A stretch of DNA of 64,000 bases from the NCBI GenBank assembly GCA_934699095.1, contig CAKUVI010000007.1, forward strand, positions 107,645 through 171,644. Reading direction: 5' to 3'. This document shows positions 33,819 to 42,386 of this stretch, piece after piece. Origin of the DNA: an uncultured Bacteroidales bacterium. Its GTDB lineage: Bacteria; Bacteroidota; Bacteroidia; Bacteroidales; WCHB1-69. The notes below the pieces were generated by a model. It saw nothing but the letters and a program-made list of their open reading frames with translations, ran no database searches and was not told where the DNA came from. The position numbers were made by a program, and so were the translations under genes. Position 1 is the first letter of the stretch. Each line of letters opens with the position of its first letter.

Positions 33819-35669
33819 TTATTTGGCAAGCAGTCTTTCGAATTCGGCTTTCAGCTCGCCCACTTCGAATGGGAGTCCCATGATCTTGTTGTATTGGGTC
33901 ATCGGGCATTCTGGGAATTTGGTGCGGAGATATCCGGCAAACTGGCCGTTGTTGAGTTCGCATACAACGATCTTCTTGTATTTCTTGAAGATGTCGCCTG
34001 TGTTCTTAGGCAGCGGGCAGATATAGTTGAAGTGTGTGTAAGCCACTTTTTTGCCTTCTTTGTTCATCTCTTCCACGGCGAGTGTGAGGGCTCCGGAAGT
34101 GCCGCCCCAGCCAACTACGAGTAATTCTGCGTCAGGGTCTCCTGTCACCTCTTGGTCAGGGATGGAGTTTGCCACGCGGTTCACCTTCTCTTGACGATTG
34201 TAAACCATGAGTGCGTGGTTTTCAGGATCTGTGCTCAGCGGACCGTCGGGGCATTTTTCGAGGCCGCCTACGCGGTGACGAAGGCCTTCCATTCCTGGGA
34301 GTGCCCATTCGCGTACGAAAGTCTCAGGATCGCGGCGGAAAGGCCTGTAGTTCGGGTCGTTTGGTGTGGCAAGACGAGGCTTGATTTCCGGCATGTCGGC
34401 CATCTTGGGGATACGGAACAATTGAGAACCGTTGCCGAGATAGCCGTCAGTGAGCAGGATGACAGGAGTCATGTGCTCCAACGCCACTTTTGCGGCATTG
34501 TATGCCCAATAGAAACAGTTTGCACTTGAAGAGGCAGCCATCACAACCAATGGAGCTTCGCCGTTACGTCCGTAAAGCGCCTGGTCGAGGTCACTCTGCT
34601 CGGTTTTGGTAGGCAGACCAGTAGAAGGGCCACCGCGTTGTACGTCAACAACAACCAACGGGAGTTCAACCATTACAGCCAAGCCGAGAGCTTCGCTCTT
34701 GAGTGACAATCCTGGACCTGATGTTGATGTGCAGGCCAAGGCTCCAGCGTATGATGCACCGATTGCAGAACAAATACCCGCGATCTCGTCTTCAGCTTGG
34801 AATACTCTTGCTCCTAAGGATTTGTGCTTAGAAAGTTCCACCATGATGTCTGTGGCGGGGGTGATAGGGTATGAACCCAGGAAGAGTCTGCGGCCAGATT
34901 TCTCGGAAGCTGCCAAAAGTCCCCATGCGGTAGCCACGTTGCCGGTGATGTTGCGGTAGCGGCCCTTGGGCATCTGGTCGGCATGGGCAATCTCGAAGAT
35001 GTGAGAGTGCATCACCTCCAATTTGTCGGCGTATTCGTAGCCTTCGGTCAGCACGGCCTTGTTCAAAGCCACAACTTCGGGCTTTTTGGCGAATTTGCGC
35101 TCAAGATATGCGAATGTCTGGTCGAGTTTCTTGTGTGTGGAGTAGAAGATGATACCTAACGCAAACATGTTGCGGCAGCGTTCGGCTGTCTTTTTGTCTG
35201 CGCCATGCTCAGTTCCGATACGGTGTGTGAAAGAGGTTATCGGGGCTTTGATTATGGTGTAGGCGCGTTCCATCTCATCTGTGAACGGATTGTCGTTTAC
35301 GGTGTAGCCCGCTTTCTCAAGAGCCTCATCGGTAAATGTGTCAATATCCACGATGATGGTGGCGCCTTTCTTGGCCCATTTGAGATTTGATTTGAGCGAG
35401 GCAGGGTTCATCGCTACTAATATGTCGCACTTGTCGCCCGAGCTGTAGATATGGTTGCCCACATGCACTTGATAGCCGGACACACCAGCGATGGTGTTGT
35501 GAGGTGCGCGGATTTCGGCTGGATAGTCGGGGAATGTGGCGATGTCATTGCCTGTGAGGGCTGATGCATCCGAGAATAATGTTCCGGAAAGCTGCATGCC
35601 GTCGCCAGAGTCTCCCGCAAAACGAACGACGATGTCGTCAATTTTTGTTATTTGCTCTGTTGATGCCAT
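33819..35669 (-). CDS. korA: 2-oxoacid:ferredoxin oxidoreductase, fused gamma-alpha subunit
   Basis: The 616-residue protein fuses the gamma domain (about 1-195, with VVRFAGDSGDGMQLSG) to the alpha pyrimidine-binding domain (from about 225, with GSYPITPATDIM and FQAEDEIAG). The alpha domain has TSTSGPGLSLKSEALG near residue 315 and DVQRGGPSTGLPTKTEQSDL. This gamma-alpha fusion is typical of 2-oxoglutarate and broad 2-oxoacid oxidoreductases. No Fe-S delta subunit is present here. It has its own promoter and a leader of about 130 bases. Confidence 0.94.
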   Translation of the reverse strand: MASTEQITKIDDIVVRFAGDSGDGMQLSGTLFSDASALTGNDIATFPDYPAEIRAPHNTIAGVSGYQVHVGNHIYSSGDKCDILVAMNPASLKSNLKWAKKGATIIVDIDTFTDEALEKAGYTVNDNPFTDEMERAYTIIKAPITSFTHRIGTEHGADKKTAERCRNMFALGIIFYSTHKKLDQTFAYLERKFAKKPEVVALNKAVLTEGYEYADKLEVMHSHIFEIAHADQMPKGRYRNITGNVATAWGLLAASEKSGRRLFLGSYPITPATDIMVELSKHKSLGARVFQAEDEIAGICSAIGASYAGALACTSTSGPGLSLKSEALGLAVMVELPLVVVDVQRGGPSTGLPTKTEQSDLDQALYGRNGEAPLVVMAASSSANCFYWAYNAAKVALEHMTPVILLTDGYLGNGSQLFRIPKMADMPEIKPRLATPNDPNYRPFRRDPETFVREWALPGMEGLRHRVGGLEKCPDGPLSTDPENHALMVYNRQEKVNRVANSIPDQEVTGDPDAELLVVGWGGTSGALTLAVEEMNKEGKKVAYTHFNYICPLPKNTGDIFKKYKKIVVCELNNGQFAGYLRTKFPECPMTQYNKIMGLPFEVGELKAEFERLLAK

Positions 35670-35808
35670 AAAATTTATTTTTTATTGCTTGAAATATTTG
35701 TGTCGTTATACTTTTTATTTTTTTTCCAAAAACTGAAGAACGAGATATTAAGTAATTATCAAATAATCAATAACTTAATGTCTCGTTCAAATTGTTTTTT
35801 TACTTGCG

Positions 35809-35838
35809 CAAAAATATCAAAATATATTATAATATCAA
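35809..35838 (-). promoter_or_regulatory. korAB promoter
   Basis: On the minus strand TTG (35838-35836) and TATTTTTG (35816-35809) are 19 bases apart. This is in the 310-base gap between korA and the RAYT gene, whose other contents are repeats (35886-35967). Confidence 0.65.
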
Positions 35839-35885
35839 GTGTTTCGGAAATATTTTTTACGGGGTGGTTAGTGAATGGAATTTAT

Positions 35886-35895
35886 GCGTCTCTAC
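35886..35895. repeat. REP-like arm left of the RAYT gene
   Basis: GCGTCTCTAC here is identical to one arm of the 28-bp palindrome at 36741-36768 on the other side of the transposase gene. Confidence 0.6.
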
Positions 35896-35901
35896 ACCGA
35901 G

Positions 35902-35967
35902 GGTAACCATTGTATAATCGTGTGGTAATCGTTATATAACCGTGGGGTAATTGTTGCGTTTTCCCGA
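35902..35967. repeat. 22-bp imperfect tandem repeat
   Basis: Units start at 35902, 35924 and 35946, each beginning GGTAA, with the first two sharing most of their 22 bases and the third decaying after about 12. They lie just beyond the stop codon of the RAYT gene. Confidence 0.6.
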
Positions 35968-35979
35968 TGATGGAAATGA

Positions 35980-36552
35980 TCATGCGTGTCGCCCGCGAAA
36001 ACCGTCCTCCTTCCAATTGGCCACGTTGTTTTCAATGTAATTCGTGATGTGATAAAATTCGTCCATGTTTCGGATGATGTGTTCATGATACCGGGACTGC
36101 CATTCGAACGGAAGGCCGTTTTGACGGGCGAATTTGGTGACGCCGATTTTGAACCCGCGTATCACCGATGCCAGGTTTTTGGATTGAGGCCCGAATCGAT
36201 TGTTTGGCGCAAGGACGTTGTCGGGTTGTCGTTTTTCCCCAATCGGTTGCGATTCCCCAACGATTGGGTCAATGGTCAGAATCCCGTGGATGTGGTTGGG
36301 CATGATTACCCGCGAAAACGTTTGGACATGAGGGAAATGCGATGAGATTTCTTGCCAGCACGCATCGGCATGTTCGCCAATTGCCGACATCTTCATTATG
36401 TGATTTCCAGTGACATCGTTTATGATTTCCCCGAAGAAATGTTCTCTTTTTTTTGTGCAGATGGTCACGAAATAGGTTCCGTGCGTGTAATCGTGCCATG
36501 GTGCGCGTGCGGACGGTATGCGATACCGGTTTTTGAATGATTCGTTTGTCAT
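35980..36552 (-). CDS. REP-associated tyrosine transposase (RAYT), Y1 HUH family
   Basis: The 190-residue protein has the Y1 transposase fold: an N-terminal strand YFVTICTKKREHFFGEI, the HUH metal motif in MPNHIHGILTI (near residue 90), and a late helix YHITNYIENNVANW (near 168) that should carry the nucleophilic Tyr. The start RYRIPSARAPWHDY is typical of RAYTs, the domesticated IS200 relatives that act on REP palindromes. The flanks fit this: the same 10-base arm GCGTCTCTAC occurs on both sides. No terminal repeats of a mobile IS were seen. Confidence 0.9.
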   Translation of the reverse strand: MTNESFKNRYRIPSARAPWHDYTHGTYFVTICTKKREHFFGEIINDVTGNHIMKMSAIGEHADACWQEISSHFPHVQTFSRVIMPNHIHGILTIDPIVGESQPIGEKRQPDNVLAPNNRFGPQSKNLASVIRGFKIGVTKFARQNGLPFEWQSRYHEHIIRNMDEFYHITNYIENNVANWKEDGFRGRHA

Positions 36553-36652
36553 TTTTTTCTGTTTTTATGGTTTTGACGGCAAAATCGCCCGTTATTTTGT
36601 TGATGGTTTTTTGTTTCAACGATTTTGGGATACCGGTTCGGTTTATCCCCTT

Positions 36653-36740
36653 GTTGATACGCAAAAATTGTAAAGAGACGCAAAATTTGTAGATACGCAA
36701 AAAATTGTAGATACGCAAAAATTGTAGATACGCAAAAATT
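36653..36740. repeat. Tandem array of 17-19 bp units
   Basis: Five units of the form GTAGATACGCAAAAATT follow one another, starting at 36653, 36670, 36689, 36707 and 36724. The last two are identical. They lead straight into the palindrome at 36741. Confidence 0.85.
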
Positions 36741-36768
36741 GTAGAGACGCAAAATTTTGCGTCTCTAC
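36741..36768. repeat. 28-bp perfect palindrome (REP-like)
   Basis: GTAGAGACGCAAAA is followed at once by its exact reverse complement. The left arm is a variant of the tandem unit before it, so array and palindrome share one origin. It could fold into a hairpin for RAYT recognition. It lies 15 bases beyond the stop of the zinc peptidase gene and could also act as its terminator. Confidence 0.9.
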
Positions 36769-36782
36769 GAAATTAATGAGAT

Positions 36783-37640
36783 TTACAATTGGGTTTCAGG
36801 TACCGAGAAGGTGTCGCCCTTGTTCATGTCGCCTGTTGTAAGGCCAAGTTTGAGCCATTTCATGCGTTGGTTGCTGCTTCCGTGGGTGAACGACTCTGGG
36901 TTGAAGCCGCCGCGTGCCTTGGTTTGCAGATAGTCATCGCCGATGACAGCAGCGCATTCGATTGCCTCTTTGAGGTCACCATCGTCCAAGGATTTGAATG
37001 TCTTGTTCTCGTAGTAGCCCCACACTCCTGCGTAGAAGTCGGCCTGCAACTCGATGCGGACACTAACCTTGTTGGCGTCTTTCTCGCTCATGCGGCTCAT
37101 CTGGGCGTGCGCCTGGTCCAGAGTGCCGAGCAGGTGCTGCACATGGTGCCCCACCTCGTGGGCTATGACGTATGCGTATGCAAAATCCCCGTCGGCGCCG
37201 AGCTGCTGCTTCATGGTGCTGAAGAAACTGAGGTCTATATACAGGCACTCGTCAGCTGAACAATAGAACGGCCCTACAGCGGATGTGGCATTGCCGCAAC
37301 CCGATTGCACTGCGTCAGTGTAGAGAACCATCTTCGGGGCGCGGTAGGTGCGTCCCATCTTCTTGAATACCTCAGTCCAGACATCCTCCGTACTTGCAAG
37401 AATCGTGCTGGCAAAATCGGCGAGCTCCTGTTCCTCTTTTGTGAACTCACGCTGGTTTTGAGCGGTGGTTACATTCTGTGACTGGATCTGTTGGAGCACA
37501 TCCTGCGGGTTCCTGCCTAAAAACATAGACAACAAAACCACGATTATGGTGCCACCCACACCGACTCCTGCAACTGTACCGCCGGAAATCCTGCGCCGGT
37601 CTTCAACATTTGAACTTTTTCTTCTTCCTTCTAAATTCAT
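36783..37640 (-). CDS. Neutral zinc metallopeptidase, YpfJ family
   Basis: The 285-residue protein has one membrane segment near the N-terminus (GTVAGVGVGGTIIVVLLSMFLG, about 20-42) and a zincin domain with HEVGHH in the stretch AYVIAHEVGHHVQHLLG near residue 160. SGCGNATSAVGPFYCSADE and ELQADFYAGVWGYY are family signatures; the Glu of the latter is probably the third ligand. The catalytic part should face the periplasm. Substrates are unknown. Confidence 0.94.
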   Translation of the reverse strand: MNLEGRRKSSNVEDRRRISGGTVAGVGVGGTIIVVLLSMFLGRNPQDVLQQIQSQNVTTAQNQREFTKEEQELADFASTILASTEDVWTEVFKKMGRTYRAPKMVLYTDAVQSGCGNATSAVGPFYCSADECLYIDLSFFSTMKQQLGADGDFAYAYVIAHEVGHHVQHLLGTLDQAHAQMSRMSEKDANKVSVRIELQADFYAGVWGYYENKTFKSLDDGDLKEAIECAAVIGDDYLQTKARGGFNPESFTHGSSNQRMKWLKLGLTTGDMNKGDTFSVPETQL

Positions 37641-37692
37641 AATATGTGTTTTTTATTATTAATTGCTGATTTATGTTCTATGAATTTTGCTG

Positions 37693-37700
37693 CAAAATTA
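37693..37700 (-). promoter_or_regulatory. -7 element of the zinc peptidase gene
   Basis: TAATTTTG on the minus strand, 52 bases before the ATG at 37640. Confidence 0.55.
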
Positions 37701-37850
37701 AAAAAATATCAAATATCCTGATGCGAATCGCCATGCAATCAAAAAAAAGACGCTCCTTTTTTGGGAACGCCTTTTTCATTAAATCAACAACAACAAATTT
37801 TTATATTAAATCATGACATATTTTCCGTTTGTTTCACGATGCAAAAATGC

Positions 37851-37884
37851 AAAATAGGGATGACGTGAATCATCCCTATTTTTT
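37851..37884. terminator. Hairpin terminator, mainly for the acyltransferase-side operon
   Basis: A perfect 13-bp stem (37851-37863 with 37870-37882) with A- and T-runs on its two sides. It lies 50 bases after the stop of the minus-strand acyltransferase gene. Confidence 0.85.
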
Positions 37885-37933
37885 GTGTTTTTTTTTGAAA
37901 ACAGTCATTAAAAATAGTGATTGTTGTTATTGA

Positions 37934-38788
37934 CTATTGTTCGTCGTCAGGGGCTGCTGGCCACGGATTTACCTCAATACCAGCCATTTGCACCATAATT
38001 TTGTGTGCTTCATCGCGCATTTTGTCAAGTGCTTCTTTACGTGTCAAGCTTTTGTCAAAAAATAGCGGTTCCCCTATATTCAGGGTGACGCATGGTTGGT
38101 TTTTCTTTCCGAACAGACGATAAAGACCTCGTCTTTCACGGTATGTGACAACGGTTGGAATGACGGGTATGTCGTATTTGTATGCCATGGAGAAAGCACC
38201 GCGCTTGAAAGGCCGGATCGGTACGTACCAGTCCCAGCGCACCGCTTCGGGGAAAATCAGGAACCACTGTTTGCGGCGGTGGTACTCGTCGAAGGCTTGG
38301 TTGAACTTAATGATGCCGCCACGGGTCTCGGGAAGTGGAATTCCCCCGACTTGACGCATGAACCAGCCTAACTTGCCGTTGAAGTGCTTCGGAAACATCG
38401 GGATCCACATACGGCGGTATCTGCGCAACGCCTGACATACACTCAGCGCGTCGAAGACATACACATGGTTGCAGACGCACATGGCCCCTTCGGTGAACTG
38501 TTTCTTATAAGGACGGATTTTTTTCTTTCCCTTGATTTTCAGACCATAGTGCAGACGGTTCCATCCTGCGCATAACACCCATTTCACTATGAACCCGAGG
38601 ATTTCGTTGAGTCTGTAGTTGAACGATTCGTCAATGTAAGGGAAGGTCTCGTCGAACTGGAAGCGGCCCTTGGAAGAATCCTCGACCTCCACTTTCAGAA
38701 GTCTCTTAAAAGGATCGTCGGTGGGGTAGTTGACTCCGCAATCGGGGATGTGGACGCCCCGCTTTGTCTTGAAAGTGCCGAATTGCAT
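37934..38788 (-). CDS. Lysophospholipid acyltransferase, PlsC-like
   Basis: The 284-residue protein has the acyltransferase HX4D motif as NHVYVFD near residue 107 and, further on, FPEAVRWD in place of the usual FPEGxR. GWFMRQVGGIPLP and VIPTVVTYRERR follow the family pattern. A single hydrophobic stretch (LGFIVKWVLCAGW) may anchor it to the inner membrane. It probably acylates lysophosphatidic acid or a related lipid. It lies nine bases after the LolA-like gene. Confidence 0.88.
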   Translation of the reverse strand: MQFGTFKTKRGVHIPDCGVNYPTDDPFKRLLKVEVEDSSKGRFQFDETFPYIDESFNYRLNEILGFIVKWVLCAGWNRLHYGLKIKGKKKIRPYKKQFTEGAMCVCNHVYVFDALSVCQALRRYRRMWIPMFPKHFNGKLGWFMRQVGGIPLPETRGGIIKFNQAFDEYHRRKQWFLIFPEAVRWDWYVPIRPFKRGAFSMAYKYDIPVIPTVVTYRERRGLYRLFGKKNQPCVTLNIGEPLFFDKSLTRKEALDKMRDEAHKIMVQMAGIEVNPWPAAPDDEQ

Positions 38789-38797
38789 GGTCTGTGA

Positions 38798-39337
38798 TTA
38801 TTTCTTTACAATGTTGCTCATCTTGTATGTGGTGGTGGTTCCGTTGAACTCCTCCATCACCATCTCGATTGGCAGATTGTCTGATTTTCTGTATGTTATA
38901 ACGATTTTGTTATAGCCGCGGGTGGCTGTCTTCTTCGCCTTGAGCGTAACTATCTTGTTGGAACCTTTCTCAGAGATGGTGCATTCGGCGTTGTTGTCGG
39001 TGGCGGCCTGCTTGTAGTTGCCTGAGATGCAATTGATCAAAGTGTTGCGCTGTGCACGCATTGCAGCGTTTTTGTCGGTGTCAACGACGCTTTTCTTGCC
39101 TTTGACGTTGATCTTCATGGTCTTGCCATCGACGATGAAGTAGTCGCCAGCTGGCTTGGAATAGTTCATCTCCAATTTCTCTGCCGATTTGTTGAGCTTC
39201 AGCGTCCCTTCTGATTCAATGGTTTTCCCCGAAGCTTTTATGAATTTCGACTGTTGGAACTTGCATTCCACATTTTGTGCGTTAAGGCAGAATGTGAAAG
39301 CTATTAGTGTTAAGATTGAAAGCAGGAATTTTTTCAT
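38798..39337 (-). CDS. LolA-like outer-membrane lipoprotein carrier
   Basis: The 179-residue product has a signal peptide (MKKFLLSILTLIAFTFCLNAQ) and a single domain of the LolA/LolB beta-barrel type with KASGKTIESEGTLKLNKSAE and DYFIVDGKTMKIN. LolA carries lipoproteins across the periplasm; Bacteroidota have several distant copies, and this one may have another cargo. The family call rests on pattern only. Signal and stop are intact. Confidence 0.75.
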   Translation of the reverse strand: MKKFLLSILTLIAFTFCLNAQNVECKFQQSKFIKASGKTIESEGTLKLNKSAEKLEMNYSKPAGDYFIVDGKTMKINVKGKKSVVDTDKNAAMRAQRNTLINCISGNYKQAATDNNAECTISEKGSNKIVTLKAKKTATRGYNKIVITYRKSDNLPIEMVMEEFNGTTTTYKMSNIVKK

Positions 39338-39366
39338 ACTATTTACCTTATATAAAAAAACGGCGG

Positions 39367-39374
39367 CAAAGGTA
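39367..39374 (-). promoter_or_regulatory. -7 element of the LolA-like/acyltransferase unit
   Basis: TACCTTTG on the minus strand, 29 bases before the ATG at 39337. Confidence 0.65.
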
Positions 39375-39399
39375 CATTTTTTTTGATATGGCTGGAGAT

Positions 39400-40533
39400 T
39401 TATAATTTCCTTGAAATTTTAGGCAATATCTCGTTTTTCCAGGATGCGAATGTGCCGTCAAGGATCTTTTCCCTTGCTGTTTTTACCAATTCGAGGTAGA
39501 AGTGAAGGTTATGGATGCTGCCGATCATGGGCCCGAGGATCTCGTCTGAAACGTACAGATGGCGGAGGTATGCCCTGGAATATTCGCGGTCGGCAAAAAG
39601 GTCGCTGTTAGCGTCAATAGGGGTGAAGTCGCATTTCCACTTCTCATTGCGCATGTTCATCATGCCATCCCATGTGAAGATCATGCCGTTGCGGCCGTTG
39701 CGAGTTGGCATTACACAGTCGAACATGTCAATGCCGAGTGCTATGTTCTCGATTATGTTGGCAGGCGTGCCTACTCCCATGAGGTAGCGTGGCTTGTCCT
39801 TCGGTAGCACCGAACAGCAAATCTCAGCTATCTCGTACATCAGTTCTGTTGGCTCTCCCACTGACACGCCTCCAATGGCATTGCCGTCGCAATTCATGGA
39901 TGCGCAATACTCCGCAGACTTCAGCCGGAGGTCGTGATAGGTGCTTCCCTGAACTATCGGGAACAGCGACTGCGAGTGCCCGTACAGCGGCTCGGTCTCA
40001 TCAAGGCGAGCCACACACCGCTTCAGCCACTGGAATGTTGTCTCCATCGATTTCTTTGCGTATTTGTAGTCGGCAGGGTAGGGCGTGCACTCATCAAAAG
40101 CCATGATTATGTCGGCGCCGATGACACGCTCTATGTCCATGACCTTCTCAGGACTGAAAAGGTGGCGAGAACCGTCGATGTGCGACTGGAACCATACGCC
40201 TTCCTGCGGGTCAATCTTCCTGCGGTGACTCAGCGAAAACACCTGGAAACCACCGCTGTCGGTGAGAATCGGACGGTCCCAGCCGTTGAACTTGTGCAGT
40301 CCGCCAGCCTCACGTAGCACATCAGTGCCGGGACGAATATAAAGATGGTAAGTGTTTCCCAATATTATCTGAGCCTTCACATCGTCTTTCAACTCTTTGA
40401 TATGCAGCGACTTTACGGCTCCTAATGTGCCAACTGGCATGAAAATGGGCGTCTCTATCTTACCGTGATCTGTCTCTATTACACCTACCCTTGCGTTGCT
40501 CTTCTCGTCTGTCTTTATTAGTGAAAACTTCAT
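39400..40533 (-). CDS. tgt: tRNA-guanine transglycosylase (queuine)
   Basis: The 377-residue enzyme swaps G34 for preQ1 in tRNAs with GUN anticodons. Motifs include TDSGGFQVFSL with the active Asp near residue 91, IMAFDEC, VQGSTYHDLR, NAIGGVSVGEP and FDCVMPTRNGRNGM. The zinc ligands of E. coli Tgt (CxCxxC) are replaced: the aligned stretch is ANSDLFADREYSRAYLRHL, with Ser, Leu and Asp where the three Cys should be. From memory, Bacteroides Tgt also lacks them, so this seems a lineage trait rather than damage. Confidence 0.97.
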   Translation of the reverse strand: MKFSLIKTDEKSNARVGVIETDHGKIETPIFMPVGTLGAVKSLHIKELKDDVKAQIILGNTYHLYIRPGTDVLREAGGLHKFNGWDRPILTDSGGFQVFSLSHRRKIDPQEGVWFQSHIDGSRHLFSPEKVMDIERVIGADIIMAFDECTPYPADYKYAKKSMETTFQWLKRCVARLDETEPLYGHSQSLFPIVQGSTYHDLRLKSAEYCASMNCDGNAIGGVSVGEPTELMYEIAEICCSVLPKDKPRYLMGVGTPANIIENIALGIDMFDCVMPTRNGRNGMIFTWDGMMNMRNEKWKCDFTPIDANSDLFADREYSRAYLRHLYVSDEILGPMIGSIHNLHFYLELVKTAREKILDGTFASWKNEILPKISRKL

Positions 40534-40571
40534 GTTTTTTCCTGTTTGTAAATCTGTTTATATTTTTTTTG

Positions 40572-40579
40572 CAAAAATA
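40572..40579 (-). promoter_or_regulatory. -7 element of tgt
   Basis: TATTTTTG on the minus strand, 38 bases before the ATG of tgt. Confidence 0.6.
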
Positions 40580-40601
40580 CATCTTTTATTGAAATAATGA
40601 G

Positions 40602-40609
40602 TACCTTTG
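40602..40609 (+). promoter_or_regulatory. -7 element of the glycosyltransferase-sigma unit
   Basis: TACCTTTG, 33 bases before the ATG at 40643. It is divergent from the tgt promoter and only 22 bases from it. Confidence 0.65.
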
Positions 40610-40642
40610 CGGTCAAACTTAAACCTTAACCTATATTAAACT

Positions 40643-41782
40643 ATGCAAAATACACAAGTGGGGTTGGCTATTTTGATTTCGTTAGCGGTTGTGACGGCCA
40701 TTCAGCTTATCTACTATTATATAATATACGGCAAATTCACTTTCCACAGAAAAAAATCACCCATCTCCCTTCGCGAAATTCCCCTTTCGGTTGTGATTGT
40801 AGTCAGAGACAACGCATCTCAAATATTACAATCATTGCCTAAATTCCTGAATCAGCAATATCCTGATTATGAAGTTGTTATAGTTAACGATCGTTCTCCG
40901 GATGAGCAATCGCTGTTTGCTATTAAGGAATATCAGCAACGTTGTCCGAAAATCAAATTCGTGGATCTCAGCGACGCGGTTTCGACAAGCCGCGGCAAAA
41001 AGATGGCCCTCTCCTTCGGAATTAAGTGCGCCTCCCACGAACATGTCGTGATAACCTCGCCTGACTGTGAGCCCACCTCGGAACACTGGCTGTTGAATGT
41101 CGCTCAGAATTTCCAAGGGCAGAAGAGAATCGTAATCGGTTATAGCACTTTTGCAAGAAGGAAAAATCCGTATAACCTCTTCCTTCACTATGACAATGTT
41201 GTCACTGCAGTGCAATATTTCTCTTCAGTGCTTGGCAAATCAACATATCGCGGAGATTTCAGGAATGTGGCTTTCGTGCGCTCGCTCTTCTACAAACAGA
41301 AGGGGTTCACCTCGTTCAATCATCTTGAATGGGGCGAGGACGACGTTTTCATCCACAGGATTTCGGATGCCAACAATACCGCTATTGAATTCTCCCCAGA
41401 CTCCACAATCGTTGAACAAAACATCCCTCAATATGGATATTGGAGATCACACAAGATAAGTCTTTTCTATACTCGTAAATACAATTCTTCGAAAAACCGT
41501 GTTTCACTTGCTATTTACGAAATATCTAATATTCTTTTTTACACACTGTTAGTTCTCTCCATCATAGCAAATGTCGCAAATCCCGTATATCTTTATTCAG
41601 CGATAGGCATTGCTGTTGTGCGTGTGGCAAGCTTGTATGTCACACTGGGAATCTCGGCTTCAAAACTGAATGAAAAGCAGATAATCCCGCATATTTTGTT
41701 TTATGACATACTATTCTCGATACTTAATCCGTTATATTGGTTGTTTTCTAAGATGAACCGCAAAAAGATAGCAAAATGGTAG
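40643..41782 (+). CDS. Membrane glycosyltransferase family 2 protein
   Basis: The 379-residue protein has one membrane segment at the N-terminus (about 7-29), a GT-A catalytic domain with VVIVVRDNASQILQSL, VVIVNDRSPDEQS, SPDCEP as the metal-binding region and WGEDDVFIHRI, and about two to three C-terminal membrane segments (about 295-370). It is of the type that adds a sugar to lipid-linked or surface glycans at the inner membrane. Donor and acceptor are not readable. Its last seven bases overlap the ECF sigma gene. Confidence 0.9.
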   Translation: MQNTQVGLAILISLAVVTAIQLIYYYIIYGKFTFHRKKSPISLREIPLSVVIVVRDNASQILQSLPKFLNQQYPDYEVVIVNDRSPDEQSLFAIKEYQQRCPKIKFVDLSDAVSTSRGKKMALSFGIKCASHEHVVITSPDCEPTSEHWLLNVAQNFQGQKRIVIGYSTFARRKNPYNLFLHYDNVVTAVQYFSSVLGKSTYRGDFRNVAFVRSLFYKQKGFTSFNHLEWGEDDVFIHRISDANNTAIEFSPDSTIVEQNIPQYGYWRSHKISLFYTRKYNSSKNRVSLAIYEISNILFYTLLVLSIIANVANPVYLYSAIGIAVVRVASLYVTLGISASKLNEKQIIPHILFYDILFSILNPLYWLFSKMNRKKIAKW

Positions 41783-42384
41783 CAGCTTGTAAAACCGAGA
41801 AAGCGCAAAGGGATTACGTTTTATTGCGCAGGGCGTTGGACAACAACGACCAGCAGGCATACGCCGAGCTCATGAGTCTTTACCGCGACAGCATTTACTA
41901 TCTGATGATCAGAATGGTGAAGAACAGCGACGATGCCGAGGACCTTACTCTGATGACTTTTGGCAAGGCATTCCGTTATTTGGATAAATACTCGCCACAA
42001 TATGCATTTTCCACATGGTTGTTCAGGATTGCCATGAACAACAGTATTGATTTTCTGCGTGTCAAGAACAATCTGCCGCAGTGTGTTGACGATGACTTGT
42101 ACGACACCACCACCACATCGTTTATAGAGAAGATGCAGACTGAAATGCCCCCTACGCCAGAGGACGAGGTAATAGAAAAGCAGAGGATGCAGCTTCTGCG
42201 CAGCGCCGTGGCGGAGCTTCCCGACAAGTATCGTAAGGTTATAGAACTGCGCTATTTTGAGGATCTCGCATACGACGACATAGCCGAGCGTCTCGGTTTG
42301 TCGTTGTCAAACGTGAAAATCCAGATAATGAGGGCCAAGCAGATGCTTGCCGAACTGATAAAACCCATGAAACACGCCATGTAG
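41776..42384 (+). CDS. RNA polymerase sigma factor, ECF/sigma-70 family
   Basis: The 202-residue protein has region 2 (DDAEDLTLMTFGKAFRYLDK and FSTWLFRIAMNNSIDFLR) and region 4 (YDDIAERLGLSLSNVKIQIM near residue 170). The linker between them is long and acidic (about 95-130). No anti-sigma gene is adjacent. Its start overlaps the membrane glycosyltransferase gene by seven bases, so both are made from one transcript. The stop is two bases from that of convergent cdd. Confidence 0.93.
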   Translation: MVAACKTEKAQRDYVLLRRALDNNDQQAYAELMSLYRDSIYYLMIRMVKNSDDAEDLTLMTFGKAFRYLDKYSPQYAFSTWLFRIAMNNSIDFLRVKNNLPQCVDDDLYDTTTTSFIEKMQTEMPPTPEDEVIEKQRMQLLRSAVAELPDKYRKVIELRYFEDLAYDDIAERLGLSLSNVKIQIMRAKQMLAELIKPMKHAM

Positions 42385-42386
42385 AA

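Noticed and set aside
36549..36752. 67-codon minus-strand frame with repeated FAYLQ
   Set aside because: It is only the translation of the 17-19 bp tandem repeat array.
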